64,000 nucleotides of DNA from Scytonema tolypothrichoides VB-61278 (lineage in GTDB: Bacteria > Cyanobacteriota > Cyanobacteriia > Cyanobacteriales > Nostocaceae): the NCBI RefSeq assembly GCF_000828085.3, contig NZ_JXCA02000027.1, forward strand, positions 337,273 through 401,272. The letters run 5' to 3'. The position numbers and the translations under genes are program-made. Below are positions 25,291 through 33,240 of this stretch, piece by piece (position 1 is the stretch's first letter; each line of letters begins with the position of its first letter). The notes beneath the pieces were generated by a model. It ran no database searches, was not told the origin of the DNA, and saw nothing but the letters and a program-made list of their open reading frames with translations.

Positions 25291-25986
25291 ATGCCTGCGA
25301 CTACAACCATTTTGATTGTCGAAGATGATGTTAGTTTGCGTGAGACGATACAGCTCTACATCGAACGTGAGGGAATGCATTGTCTGACTGCTAATAGCGG
25401 TGCAGAGAGTACTGCTCAAATCCAACGTTTTCGCCCAGATTTAATTGTGCTGGATATCATGTTGCCTGATATGGACGGGTTTCAAATCTGTCAGCAAGTA
25501 CGCGCCGATGGGTGTTTTGTACCTATTTTGATGCTAACTGCAAGGGCAAATGAAAGCGATCGCATTCAAGGATTGGCTATTGGTGCAGATGACTATCTTA
25601 CCAAACCATTTAGTGCCAAGGAACTTATTGCTCGGATAAAATCTCTGCTGCGGCGAGCCTACAGTGCTGGATATCGGGATGTCAGTTGCAGTAGTGGGTT
25701 AACAGTAGATAGGTTAAAGCGGCAAGCCTTCCTTAACGGTAAAATTTTGGATTTGCGTGGTAAGGAATTTGACTTACTTGAACAACTACTTACTGCACCA
25801 GGACGAGCTTATTCCCGCGAAGAACTGCTAGAAAGAGTATGGGGTTATGACTTTGAGGGAGATACCCGGATTGTAGATGTGTATATTCGCAAATTGCGCG
25901 AGAAGATCGAGTTAAATCCTACCTATCCTGATTACATTCAAACTGTTTGGGGGGTGGGCTATCGTTTGAAATCAGGAGAGAAATGA
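25291..25986 (+). CDS. OmpR/PhoB-family response regulator
   Basis: 231 residues from ATG at 25291; a GTG two codons earlier is possible. The receiver (about 5-118) has TTILIVEDDVSLRE, phospho-Asp in LIVLDIMLPD and the Lys in DDYLTKPF. The winged helix (about 135-228) reads LDLRGKEFDLLEQLLTAPG and RIVDVYIRKLREKIE, ending in VWGVGYRL. It pairs with the kinase 19 bases downstream. It probably controls this operon, possibly through the palindrome at 23307-23333 (inference). Confidence 0.95.
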   Translation: MPATTTILIVEDDVSLRETIQLYIEREGMHCLTANSGAESTAQIQRFRPDLIVLDIMLPDMDGFQICQQVRADGCFVPILMLTARANESDRIQGLAIGADDYLTKPFSAKELIARIKSLLRRAYSAGYRDVSCSSGLTVDRLKRQAFLNGKILDLRGKEFDLLEQLLTAPGRAYSREELLERVWGYDFEGDTRIVDVYIRKLREKIELNPTYPDYIQTVWGVGYRLKSGEK

Positions 25987-26005
25987 AATAGCTGGGTTAC
26001 ATTCG

Positions 26006-27466
26006 ATGTCAATCAGAACCGCTATAACTCTAACACTCTTGGGTCTAACCTTGGGAAATCTAGTCGGGCTGTCGCTGGTTTTGAATATAGCGCTGAAGAA
26101 CTTTTTTGTTCGGGATGCGATTGCCGACTTGCGACGACAGGCTTTGGGTTTGGCGTTTCAAGCTAAATCTGAGTGGAACAATCAAGCAACGGTGAGGCAA
26201 TGGGCAAATATTACAGCCCAACAAGGACAATTGCAGGTGATTGTTTTTGACTCTAGGGGTAAAAAACTGATTATCAGCAAGGGTGTTTCCCAAACCAAAT
26301 CGATACAACTTCCAACTGAGGTCATATCCAAAACTCTAGGAGGTTTTTCTCAACAGGGAAGATTTTGGGTGACAAGTGATACTCAGTATCCTTGGTGGCT
26401 TTATAGCACTGCACCTGTCCGTCAAAGAGATAACTCGCAAGTGCTGGGGGTAGTCTATATCGCTATGCCCATGCGACGACCAAGGCAATTTTCCCAACAA
26501 GTGGAGGGAGTTGTCATTACAATGGCGCTTTTCGTGACGAGCGTGACTGCTGTTGCAGGTTTGTTGCTATCGCGCAGTATTACCCAGCCTCTAAAACGTT
26601 TGCATCTGCAAGCCGAACGGTTAGGAGCCGGAGACTATTTAGCTCGCTCCCATCTTCAAGGTCGTGGGGAACTGGCCCAATTGAGTCATTTACTTGATGA
26701 CATGGCCTATCAACTGGCAACGACCTTGGAAGCATTAAAAGCTCAAGAAATTTCCCGACGGGAATTGGTGGCCAATGTCTCCCACGACCTCCGAACACCG
26801 TTGGCATCATTGCGGGTGGAACTAGAAGCTGTTTTAGACGGCTTGGTGTCTGGGGAAAAAGCTACTGAATACCTACGACGAGCCTGTCGTGAAACTGATT
26901 ATCTAGCAGGTCTGGTGGAACAACTGCTTTGGCTTGCCCGCGCTGATGCAGGTCAGCTTCTAGTAAATCTCCAAGAGGTATCTGCGCTCGCAATTGCTCA
27001 GGAGTGTATCTCCCGGATGGAATTAGCTGCCTCATCGCTTAATATTCAATTGCAATTAAAGTCTGCTCCCAAAGTACCACTGGTGTGCGTTGATCCAGAG
27101 TTAACTGGACAAGTTGTCTTAAATCTATTAGACAATGCAATTAAATATGCTCCCAACAGTGAAGTAATTAGCTTAGAGATTTTGCCAATGGTCGAACAAA
27201 ATCACAAATATTATGTTCCTCTGCAAGTCCGCGATTCTGGACCAGGTATGGAACCAGAAGTTTTGCACAGAGCGACCCAGCGCTTTTACCGTAGTTCGCA
27301 AGCCCGTCCCAAAGGGGGATTAGGATTGGGATTAGCTATTGCCCAGCAGGTCTTTACACTCCAAGGTGGTAGTTTGGAAATCAAAAGTCAGCTAGGCCAG
27401 GGAACTGTTGTCCAGCTGCTTTTACCAACAAAACAAGGGTTGTGTTGCCAGAAATATTTGAAGTGA
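26006..27466 (+). CDS. Membrane sensor histidine kinase (HAMP-HisKA-HATPase)
   Basis: 486 residues. A first membrane helix at about 8-30 (ALTLLGLTLGNLVGLSLVLNI) is followed by a periplasmic domain of roughly 130 residues and a second helix at about 168-192. HAMP follows (RSITQPLKRLHLQAERLGAG). HisKA is ELVANVSHDLRTPLASL (His about 258), and HATPase_c has NLLDNAIKYAP, DSGPGMEP and GGLGLGLAIAQQVF. It is the cognate kinase of the response regulator upstream. The signal is unknown; DUF305 and propeller neighbours point to a periplasmic, perhaps metal, cue. Confidence 0.94.
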   Translation: MSIRTAITLTLLGLTLGNLVGLSLVLNIALKNFFVRDAIADLRRQALGLAFQAKSEWNNQATVRQWANITAQQGQLQVIVFDSRGKKLIISKGVSQTKSIQLPTEVISKTLGGFSQQGRFWVTSDTQYPWWLYSTAPVRQRDNSQVLGVVYIAMPMRRPRQFSQQVEGVVITMALFVTSVTAVAGLLLSRSITQPLKRLHLQAERLGAGDYLARSHLQGRGELAQLSHLLDDMAYQLATTLEALKAQEISRRELVANVSHDLRTPLASLRVELEAVLDGLVSGEKATEYLRRACRETDYLAGLVEQLLWLARADAGQLLVNLQEVSALAIAQECISRMELAASSLNIQLQLKSAPKVPLVCVDPELTGQVVLNLLDNAIKYAPNSEVISLEILPMVEQNHKYYVPLQVRDSGPGMEPEVLHRATQRFYRSSQARPKGGLGLGLAIAQQVFTLQGGSLEIKSQLGQGTVVQLLLPTKQGLCCQKYLK

Positions 27467-27905
27467 TAAAAACCCGGTTGTTTTGCAAAAAAATATTCAG
27501 TTTCAATAACCTGAATTTATTGATCAAAATGCAGTCATGTCTAATAGAGATTTCCCTAACTTTTTTCATAAGTATATGTACTTGCAAAAACAACAAAAGT
27601 CAGTGGGATTCGAGACGTTTTTCAGATGTTTATCTGTTGGAAAATTCCTACGATAAATATAGTTCCAAAGGGAGCATCGCCCATAAGGGCAGTGCACTCT
27701 GCGTGAATTGCAATTTTCTCTTTGTCATTTCAAAAATATTGTTACATCTAAAAGCAGTAAAAACACAGTTGTTGAGTCGTGAATCTTTTTTGTGCCGCCC
27801 GACTTATTGAGTTGTGAACAATACAGCATTTCAAATGCATAGCACATATGTATGATAAACCGTGCAAATCCCTATCCCGTTTGCAGAGCAGAAGGAAGTT
27901 AAATT
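27467..27905. other. 439-base AT-rich intergenic region
   Basis: No convincing gene. A 122-codon plus-strand frame overlaps the kinase end and has no ribosome site or family resemblance. It probably holds the promoter of the peptide-export module; GAAGGAAG (27890-27897) is the ribosome site of the next gene. Confidence 0.5.
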
Positions 27906-29003
27906 ATGACAGAAGTTTTACTAAAGGAACTTAGTAACAGCGATATTGACTGGATGCTTGCGACGGGTATTAGGGAAGAAATAACTGCTGGCGCAGTTCT
28001 CATCCGTCAAGGTGAACCTATCAATGCATTATATATCTTATTGGATGGAGCATTGACAGTTTCGATTTCTCAGGCTCAAAACAATCCATTAGGTCGCGCC
28101 TTTGCTGCTTTAGAAGGTGGCGAAATGTCAGAGCGAGAAATCACTAGATTATCAAGTGGTGAGATGGTAGGAGAAATTCCCTTTTTAGACGCCTACCTGC
28201 CTTCCACAAGTGTGAGGGCGCTCAGAAAGTCGCTTATATTGTCGATTGGGCAACAGCAATTGGCAGCAAAATTGCAACAAGATGTCAGTTTTGCTGCTCA
28301 TCTTTATCGAGCGAGCGCGATTCTGCTTGCAGATAGACTAGAAAGGATAGTGAGTCAGCTTGGTCATAGCACACTCGTGTTTGCCCAGCCTCAGTTAAGA
28401 GAAATCTTATTTATATTTGCACAGTTGCATGACAGTGACATTGATTGGTTAATGAGTGCAGGGAGTGTAAACAGAATTCCTGCTGGTACTATCCTCATGC
28501 ATGCAGGAAGACCTGTGGAAGCGCTGCATATCCTACTGGATGGAAAAATTACACTTTCTGTCTTTGAGGATGAGCGCAATCCCTTAGCCCGTGCTTTTTC
28601 AAGCTTGGAAGAAAGCGAAACTCCAGAACGTGAGTTCGCTAGATTATCTCGAGGCGACATGGTAGGAGAAACGCCTTTTATAGATGCTCGTCCACCCTCT
28701 GTCACTGTAAAGGCGCTGGAAGACTCGCTTGTATTGTCAATTCCTCGATGGCGACTTGCAGCAAAACTGTTGCACGATGTGGGTTTTGCTGCCCGTTTTT
28801 ATAAGGTGCTTGCGGTTTTGCTGGCAGATAAACAACAGGCAATAGTGACTCGGCTTGGTTACGGTAGACTCATCTATAGCACAGGTCAACCTTTGGATAA
28901 AAATTGCAAATATGAAAATGAACTGAGTTCAGATTTTTTGGCTCAAGTGGCATTGGCTGGAGCTAGATTTGACTGGATGTTGAAAAGAATTCGTGGTAGT
29001 TGA
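27906..29003 (+). CDS. Tandem cyclic-nucleotide-binding-domain protein of a NHLM export module
   Basis: 365 residues forming two homologous halves. Each half has a Crp-type ligand domain: residues about 8-140 (IDWMLATGIREEITAGAVLI, LYILLDGALTVSI, SSGEMVGEIPFLDA) and about 178-310 (IDWLMSAGSVNRIPAGTILM, LHILLDGKITLSV, SRGDMVGETPFIDA). No DNA-binding domain is present. Proteins of this type accompany NHLM bacteriocin exporters, probably gating or localising the transporter. The two halves are alike enough to indicate duplication. It is followed by the HlyD adaptor and two ABC genes. Confidence 0.87.
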   Translation: MTEVLLKELSNSDIDWMLATGIREEITAGAVLIRQGEPINALYILLDGALTVSISQAQNNPLGRAFAALEGGEMSEREITRLSSGEMVGEIPFLDAYLPSTSVRALRKSLILSIGQQQLAAKLQQDVSFAAHLYRASAILLADRLERIVSQLGHSTLVFAQPQLREILFIFAQLHDSDIDWLMSAGSVNRIPAGTILMHAGRPVEALHILLDGKITLSVFEDERNPLARAFSSLEESETPEREFARLSRGDMVGETPFIDARPPSVTVKALEDSLVLSIPRWRLAAKLLHDVGFAARFYKVLAVLLADKQQAIVTRLGYGRLIYSTGQPLDKNCKYENELSSDFLAQVALAGARFDWMLKRIRGS

Positions 29004-29006
29004 ATG

Positions 29007-29045
29007 CGGAGGGCGTTAAGCGTAGCTCTGCCGTAGGCAATCGCT
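29007..29045. repeat. GC-rich dispersed repeat
   Basis: GGAGGGCGTTAAGCGTAGC, CTGCCGTAGGCAATCGC: a short palindromic repeat of the kind scattered through cyanobacterial genomes. It sits between the cNMP-binding gene and the HlyD gene. Confidence 0.45.
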
Positions 29046-29085
29046 AATAATAAAACCTAACTTATAACTATAACACAGTATCAAT

Positions 29086-30525
29086 ATGGTTAGTCCACAG
29101 AACAATCTATTTCGCAAAAAAGCTTTAGAGCATTCATCTTCACCTGAACGACTGGATCAGCTCATGCAAGTTGTTAGTCCTATGAAGTGGCTACCTTTGG
29201 CTGCGCTAGGCTCATTAGTTGCGGCGGGGCTTGCATGGAGTGTTGTGGGTCGTATCCCGATTACGGTTACAGGTCAGGGGGTGCTTGTTTTTCCCAGCAA
29301 GGTTGTAGCGTTTCAGTCACCAATCTCAGGTCAGTTGCAAACAATAAATTTACGTGTTGGGGATTTCGTCAAGAAAGGACAAGTACTGGCAACAATTGGT
29401 CAAGGGGAACTGCAAAAGCAACTTTTGCAGCAGCACGCCAAGCTAGTGGAACTAGAAACGCAGAATCAGAATGCTAGCTTGCTTCAAGGTCAACGCAGTA
29501 ACTTGGAAATCAAGGCGATGCAACAGCAACGTCTCAGTTTACAGCAACGCCTTTTGCAAGCTCAATCTTTGAGTCCAATTATCAGAGAAAAAGACATAGG
29601 CGCTATTAAGCAGCAGCGACAAAACTTACAGCAACGCATACAAGAAGCTAAAGCTCTGGCTCCTACTCTTAAGGATAGACTCGACAGGCGTAAACAGCTC
29701 AAACTTGAAGGCGCAATTTCAGAAGATACACTGCTTGAGGCACAACAAACTTACTTGGATGGTATCAAAAAAATCGCTGATTTTGAAGACCAATTAAAGC
29801 AACTAGACATCAATCAAGTTCAAGCAGAAAAGTCCTACCGCGAAAATCTCAGCCAGATTGCTGAACTCAAAACTCAATTGAAGGAACTCGACAGCAAGGA
29901 AAAAACTGTGGCTGAGCAAAATTTTCAATCTTCAATGACCCGAAAAAATGAAATTCAGGAAGTAAAGCGCAATATTGCTCAGTTAGAACTGCAATTAAAA
30001 AACAACAGCCAGATAACAAGCCAACACACAGGACGCGTTTTGGAAATCACTGCAACTCCCGGACAAGTTTTGAGTCCAGGAACCCGCATTGGAACTATAG
30101 AAGCACAAAAGCCATCCGCCAAGTTGGTTAGTATCGCATTTTTGCCCGTCAGCGAAGGCAAGAAGGTTAAAAAAGGTATGAAGCTGCAAATAACCCCCTC
30201 CACAGTTAAGCGGGAACGCTTTGGCGGAATTGTGGGAACGGTTACCAAAGTCTCAGCCTTTCCGATTACTAAAGAAGGCGCATCTAATCTGATAGGCAAT
30301 CCTGAAATCGTGGAAAGTCTCATATCACAAGGTCCTCATGTCCAAATTCTCGCCGAACTTCAACCAGACACCTCCACCTTCAGCGGCTATCAGTGGTCTT
30401 CTTCCAAGGGTCCACAGATGAAAATGTCTCCTGGAACGACTACCTCTGTACGAGTCACCGTTGAGGAACAAGCCCCAATCACGTTTGTCTTCCCCATCCT
30501 GAAATCCTGGAGTGGCATTTATTAA
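29086..30525 (+). CDS. HlyD-type adaptor of a NHLM bacteriocin secretion system
   Basis: 479 residues. One membrane helix at about 43-65 (LPLAALGSLVAAGLAWSVV) is followed by a lipoyl-like half (VVAFQSPISGQLQTINLRVG). A coiled-coil hairpin spans about 115-310, rich in Gln, Leu and Lys (QQQRLSLQQRLLQAQSLS). Then come the second lipoyl half (HTGRVLEITATPGQVLSPGT) and a beta-barrel region. It links an inner-membrane ABC exporter to the envelope. The N-terminal layout (MVSPQNNLFRKKALEHSSSP) is that of the NHLM family adaptor. It acts with the two ABC proteins downstream. Confidence 0.92.
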   Translation: MVSPQNNLFRKKALEHSSSPERLDQLMQVVSPMKWLPLAALGSLVAAGLAWSVVGRIPITVTGQGVLVFPSKVVAFQSPISGQLQTINLRVGDFVKKGQVLATIGQGELQKQLLQQHAKLVELETQNQNASLLQGQRSNLEIKAMQQQRLSLQQRLLQAQSLSPIIREKDIGAIKQQRQNLQQRIQEAKALAPTLKDRLDRRKQLKLEGAISEDTLLEAQQTYLDGIKKIADFEDQLKQLDINQVQAEKSYRENLSQIAELKTQLKELDSKEKTVAEQNFQSSMTRKNEIQEVKRNIAQLELQLKNNSQITSQHTGRVLEITATPGQVLSPGTRIGTIEAQKPSAKLVSIAFLPVSEGKKVKKGMKLQITPSTVKRERFGGIVGTVTKVSAFPITKEGASNLIGNPEIVESLISQGPHVQILAELQPDTSTFSGYQWSSSKGPQMKMSPGTTTSVRVTVEEQAPITFVFPILKSWSGIY

Positions 30526-30538
30526 ACAATTCAAAATG

Positions 30539-30650
30539 GGGCGTTGCTGATTTGAAGTATGAATTCAACTGTAGAGACGTACCATGGTACGTCTCTACAA
30601 GGGTTTGGAATCACACGACATCTTTTTCATACATGGATTCAGCAACGCCC
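30539..30650. mobile_element. MITE copy 1 (GGGCGTTGCTGA family)
   Basis: A 112-bp element with terminal inverted repeats GGGCGTTGCTGA (30539-30550) and TCAGCAACGCCC (30639-30650), flanked by AAAATG on both sides as a 6-bp target duplication. It contains a 30-bp perfect palindrome (30570-30599; arms TGTAGAGACGTACCA). No ORF, so it depends on a transposase elsewhere. Confidence 0.88.
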
Positions 30651-30655
30651 AAAAT

Positions 30656-30725
30656 GGGAATAAACCGCTGCGCTAACAAAATTCAAAATTTAAAGGAGGG
30701 AATAAACCGCTGCGCTAACAAAATT
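30656..30725 (+). repeat. 28-bp direct repeat, two copies
   Basis: GGGAATAAACCGCTGCGCTA begins at 30656 and again at 30698; both copies continue to AACAAAATT (28 identical bases). They lie just before the C39 transporter gene and are followed by TTCAAAA-type runs. Confidence 0.85.
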
Positions 30726-30782
30726 TAAAATTCAAAAAAAGCAATTTTTTATTTTGAATTTTTCAAAGAAGCAAAATAACTT

Positions 30783-33038
30783 ATGCTACTAAAAAAACAC
30801 AAATTGTTTACGCATAAAGGTAGACGGCGTCGTACTCCCACTCTTCTACAAATGGAAGCGGTAGAATGTGGTGCTGCGGCTTTAGGTATTATTTTGAGTT
30901 ATTATGGTCGAATTGTACCACTGGCAAAACTTCGTCAAGATTGCGGAGTTTCGCGGGACGGTAGTAAAGCCTCTAATATCCTCAACGCTGCTCGGAGCTA
31001 CGGACTGAAGGCAAAAGGCTTTAAGTTAGACTTAGAAAGTCTGGTTCAATTGCAATGCCCATACATAGTCTTTTGGAACTTCAACCATTTCCTTGTGGTA
31101 GAGGGATTCGGCAAAAAGCGTGTTTATCTCAATGACCCTGCTAGCGGACCACGTACTGTCTCTCTACAAGAATTTGATGAGGCGTACACAGGTGTTGTCC
31201 TAGTTCTGGAACCCGGTCCAGAGTTCAAAAAAGGAGGACACAAACCCAGCACGCTGTTAGCTTTATGGCAACGATTGCAGAGGTCTGGTGGAGCACTTGC
31301 TTTTTCTGTGCTGGCGGGATTCGTACTTGTGATTCCCGGACTGGCGATGCCAGCATTTTCCCAGGTATTTGTAGATAATATTTTGATTCAGGGCAGAGAA
31401 GAATGGTTGCGACCGTTAATTTTAGGGATACTCCTGACAGCAGGGCTGATGGGACTTTTGACACTACTACAGTTGCAATCTCTGCGTCACATGAAAATAA
31501 AACTGTCTGTGGGGATGTCTAGTCAGTTCCTGTGGCACATTCTGCGTCTACCTGTCAGTTTTTACGATCAACGGTTTGCTGGGGAAATCAGCAACCGTGT
31601 TAACCTCAACGACAAGTTAGCTAATATCCTTTCCGGAAAGTTAGCGACTACGGTGATTGCAGCGGTAACGGTCATTTTTTATGCAGTGGTCATGCTGCAA
31701 TATGACGTGGTACTGACCTGGATTGGAATAGCCTTTGTTGTCGTGAATCTCCTTGCCTTGCAATGGGTAAGAAGGGGGCGTGTGGATGCCAATATGAGAT
31801 TACAACAGGATGAAGGAAAAGTTGCCGGAGTATCCATTTCTGGTCTTCAGAGTATAGAAACACTTAAGGCATCTGGTTTGGAGTCAGATTTCTTCTCTCG
31901 ATGGGCGGGCTATTATGCTAAAGCAATTAACGCTAAGCAGGAAATGGATGTAGCTAATCAGACTTTGGGGGTGTTGCCATCTTTCCTTTCCACAATTTCC
32001 TCTATGCTACTTTTGGTCGTAGGTGGCTTCCGGGTTATAGATGGGTATCTCAGCATTGGAATGCTAGTAGCATTTCAGAGTCTCATGCACGAGTTTTTGC
32101 AGCCCGTCAGTAATCTTGTTACTCTTGGAAGCGACCTCCAAGAAGTGGAAGGCGATTTGACTCGTTTAGATGATGTCTTACACAACCCAACAGATTCGCA
32201 ATTGGAGAAGAGGACAAGGGGACAAAACAATTCAAAATTCAAAATTCAAAATTCAAAATTAGAAGTTTCTCCCTCATCGCCCTCATCTCCTCATCCTCAG
32301 CTTAAATTGCAGGGATATGTCGAGTTCAGGAATGTTACATTTGGTTACAACCGTACTGCCCCTCCCTTGATTGAAAACTTTAATTTCTCACTCAAACCTG
32401 GTCAGCGAGTTGCTTTGGTGGGGGGAAGCGGTTCTGGCAAATCTACTATTGCTAAACTAGTTTGTGGGTTGTATGAGTCTTGGCAGGGAGAAATTTGCTT
32501 CGATGGTAAACCAAGAGAGCAAATTCCACAACAGGTGCTTGTCAATTCTATTGCTTTTGTGGAGCAGGAGATTTTTCTGTTTGCAGGCAGTATCAGGGAC
32601 AATTTGACCTTATGGGACACTACAGTACCTGATAGTCACTTAGTGCGGGCTTGTCTTGATGCAGCAATTCACGATGTTGTCCTCTCGATGCCAGGAGGCT
32701 ACAGTACCGAACTCCTAGAAGGTGCTACTAATCTCAGTGGCGGTCAGCGACAGCGCTTGGAAATTGCCCGCGCTTTGGTAAATAACCCTGCCATCCTAGT
32801 GATGGATGAAGCAACCAGCGCCCTTGATACAGAGACGGAAAAAATCATTGACCGTAAACTCCGCCAGCGAGGTTGTACTTGCATTATCGTGGCGCATCGG
32901 TTGAGTACTATCCGAGATTGCGATGAAATCATTGTCCTCGAACGGGGAAAGGTGGTTCAACGAGGAACTCATGAAGAATTAAAGCAAGTTGAGGGTGCAT
33001 ACTTGCAATTGATTCGTAGTGAGGGAGAAGCGCTTTAA
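30783..33038 (+). CDS. C39-peptidase ABC transporter for bacteriocin export and leader cleavage
   Basis: 751 residues. The C39 peptidase domain (about 15-145) has Gln23, Cys29 (QMEAVECGAAAL), His102 (NFNHFLVVEGF) and Asp118 (LNDPASG), so the catalytic set is complete. Six membrane helices follow (about 165-440). The ATPase domain has Walker A VGGSGSGKST, signature NLSGGQRQRLEIARAL and Walker B ILVMDEATSALD. It should cut precursors after a GG motif and pump the product across the inner membrane. Candidate substrates are the four GG-leader precursors at 60.4-61.6 kb. A heptamer repeat is translated between the membrane and ATPase domains. Confidence 0.95.
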   Translation: MLLKKHKLFTHKGRRRRTPTLLQMEAVECGAAALGIILSYYGRIVPLAKLRQDCGVSRDGSKASNILNAARSYGLKAKGFKLDLESLVQLQCPYIVFWNFNHFLVVEGFGKKRVYLNDPASGPRTVSLQEFDEAYTGVVLVLEPGPEFKKGGHKPSTLLALWQRLQRSGGALAFSVLAGFVLVIPGLAMPAFSQVFVDNILIQGREEWLRPLILGILLTAGLMGLLTLLQLQSLRHMKIKLSVGMSSQFLWHILRLPVSFYDQRFAGEISNRVNLNDKLANILSGKLATTVIAAVTVIFYAVVMLQYDVVLTWIGIAFVVVNLLALQWVRRGRVDANMRLQQDEGKVAGVSISGLQSIETLKASGLESDFFSRWAGYYAKAINAKQEMDVANQTLGVLPSFLSTISSMLLLVVGGFRVIDGYLSIGMLVAFQSLMHEFLQPVSNLVTLGSDLQEVEGDLTRLDDVLHNPTDSQLEKRTRGQNNSKFKIQNSKLEVSPSSPSSPHPQLKLQGYVEFRNVTFGYNRTAPPLIENFNFSLKPGQRVALVGGSGSGKSTIAKLVCGLYESWQGEICFDGKPREQIPQQVLVNSIAFVEQEIFLFAGSIRDNLTLWDTTVPDSHLVRACLDAAIHDVVLSMPGGYSTELLEGATNLSGGQRQRLEIARALVNNPAILVMDEATSALDTETEKIIDRKLRQRGCTCIIVAHRLSTIRDCDEIIVLERGKVVQRGTHEELKQVEGAYLQLIRSEGEAL
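32229..32260 (+). repeat. Heptamer tandem repeat inside the C39 transporter gene
   Basis: ATTCAAA is repeated four times in tandem. It is translated in frame as the linker NSKFKIQNSKLE, followed by a Ser/Pro/His-rich stretch, between the membrane and ATPase domains. The same TTCAAAA runs occur in the non-coding sequence before and after the gene. Confidence 0.8.
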
Positions 33039-33072
33039 AATTCAAATTTCAAATTTCAAATTTCAAAAAATC

Positions 33073-33206
33073 AGCGTTGCTGAATTTGGGCATGAATTGC
33101 GTTTGTCAAGAGATTTTTAATTTTTCCAACGCCTGTAGAGACGTTGCATGCAACGTCTCTACAAAATCGTGATTTTCTCAATTCATATCTTGATTCAGCA
33201 ACGCCC
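33073..33206. mobile_element. MITE copy 2 (GGGCGTTGCTGA family)
   Basis: The left end is degenerate (AGCGTTGCTGAAT); the right end is ATTCAGCAACGCCC. Flanks AAAAAATC on both sides are a target duplication. It has an internal 30-bp palindrome (33134-33163) with arms TGTAGAGACGTTGCA. It lies between the two ABC transporter genes and ends 34 bases before the second gene's start. Confidence 0.85.
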
Positions 33207-33240
33207 AAAAAATCTATTTTTAATTGCACAGAAGCAACTC

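Noticed and set aside
27442-27810. 122-codon ORF after the sensor kinase
   Set aside because: It overlaps the kinase end, has no ribosome site, and its composition looks like translated AT-rich spacer.
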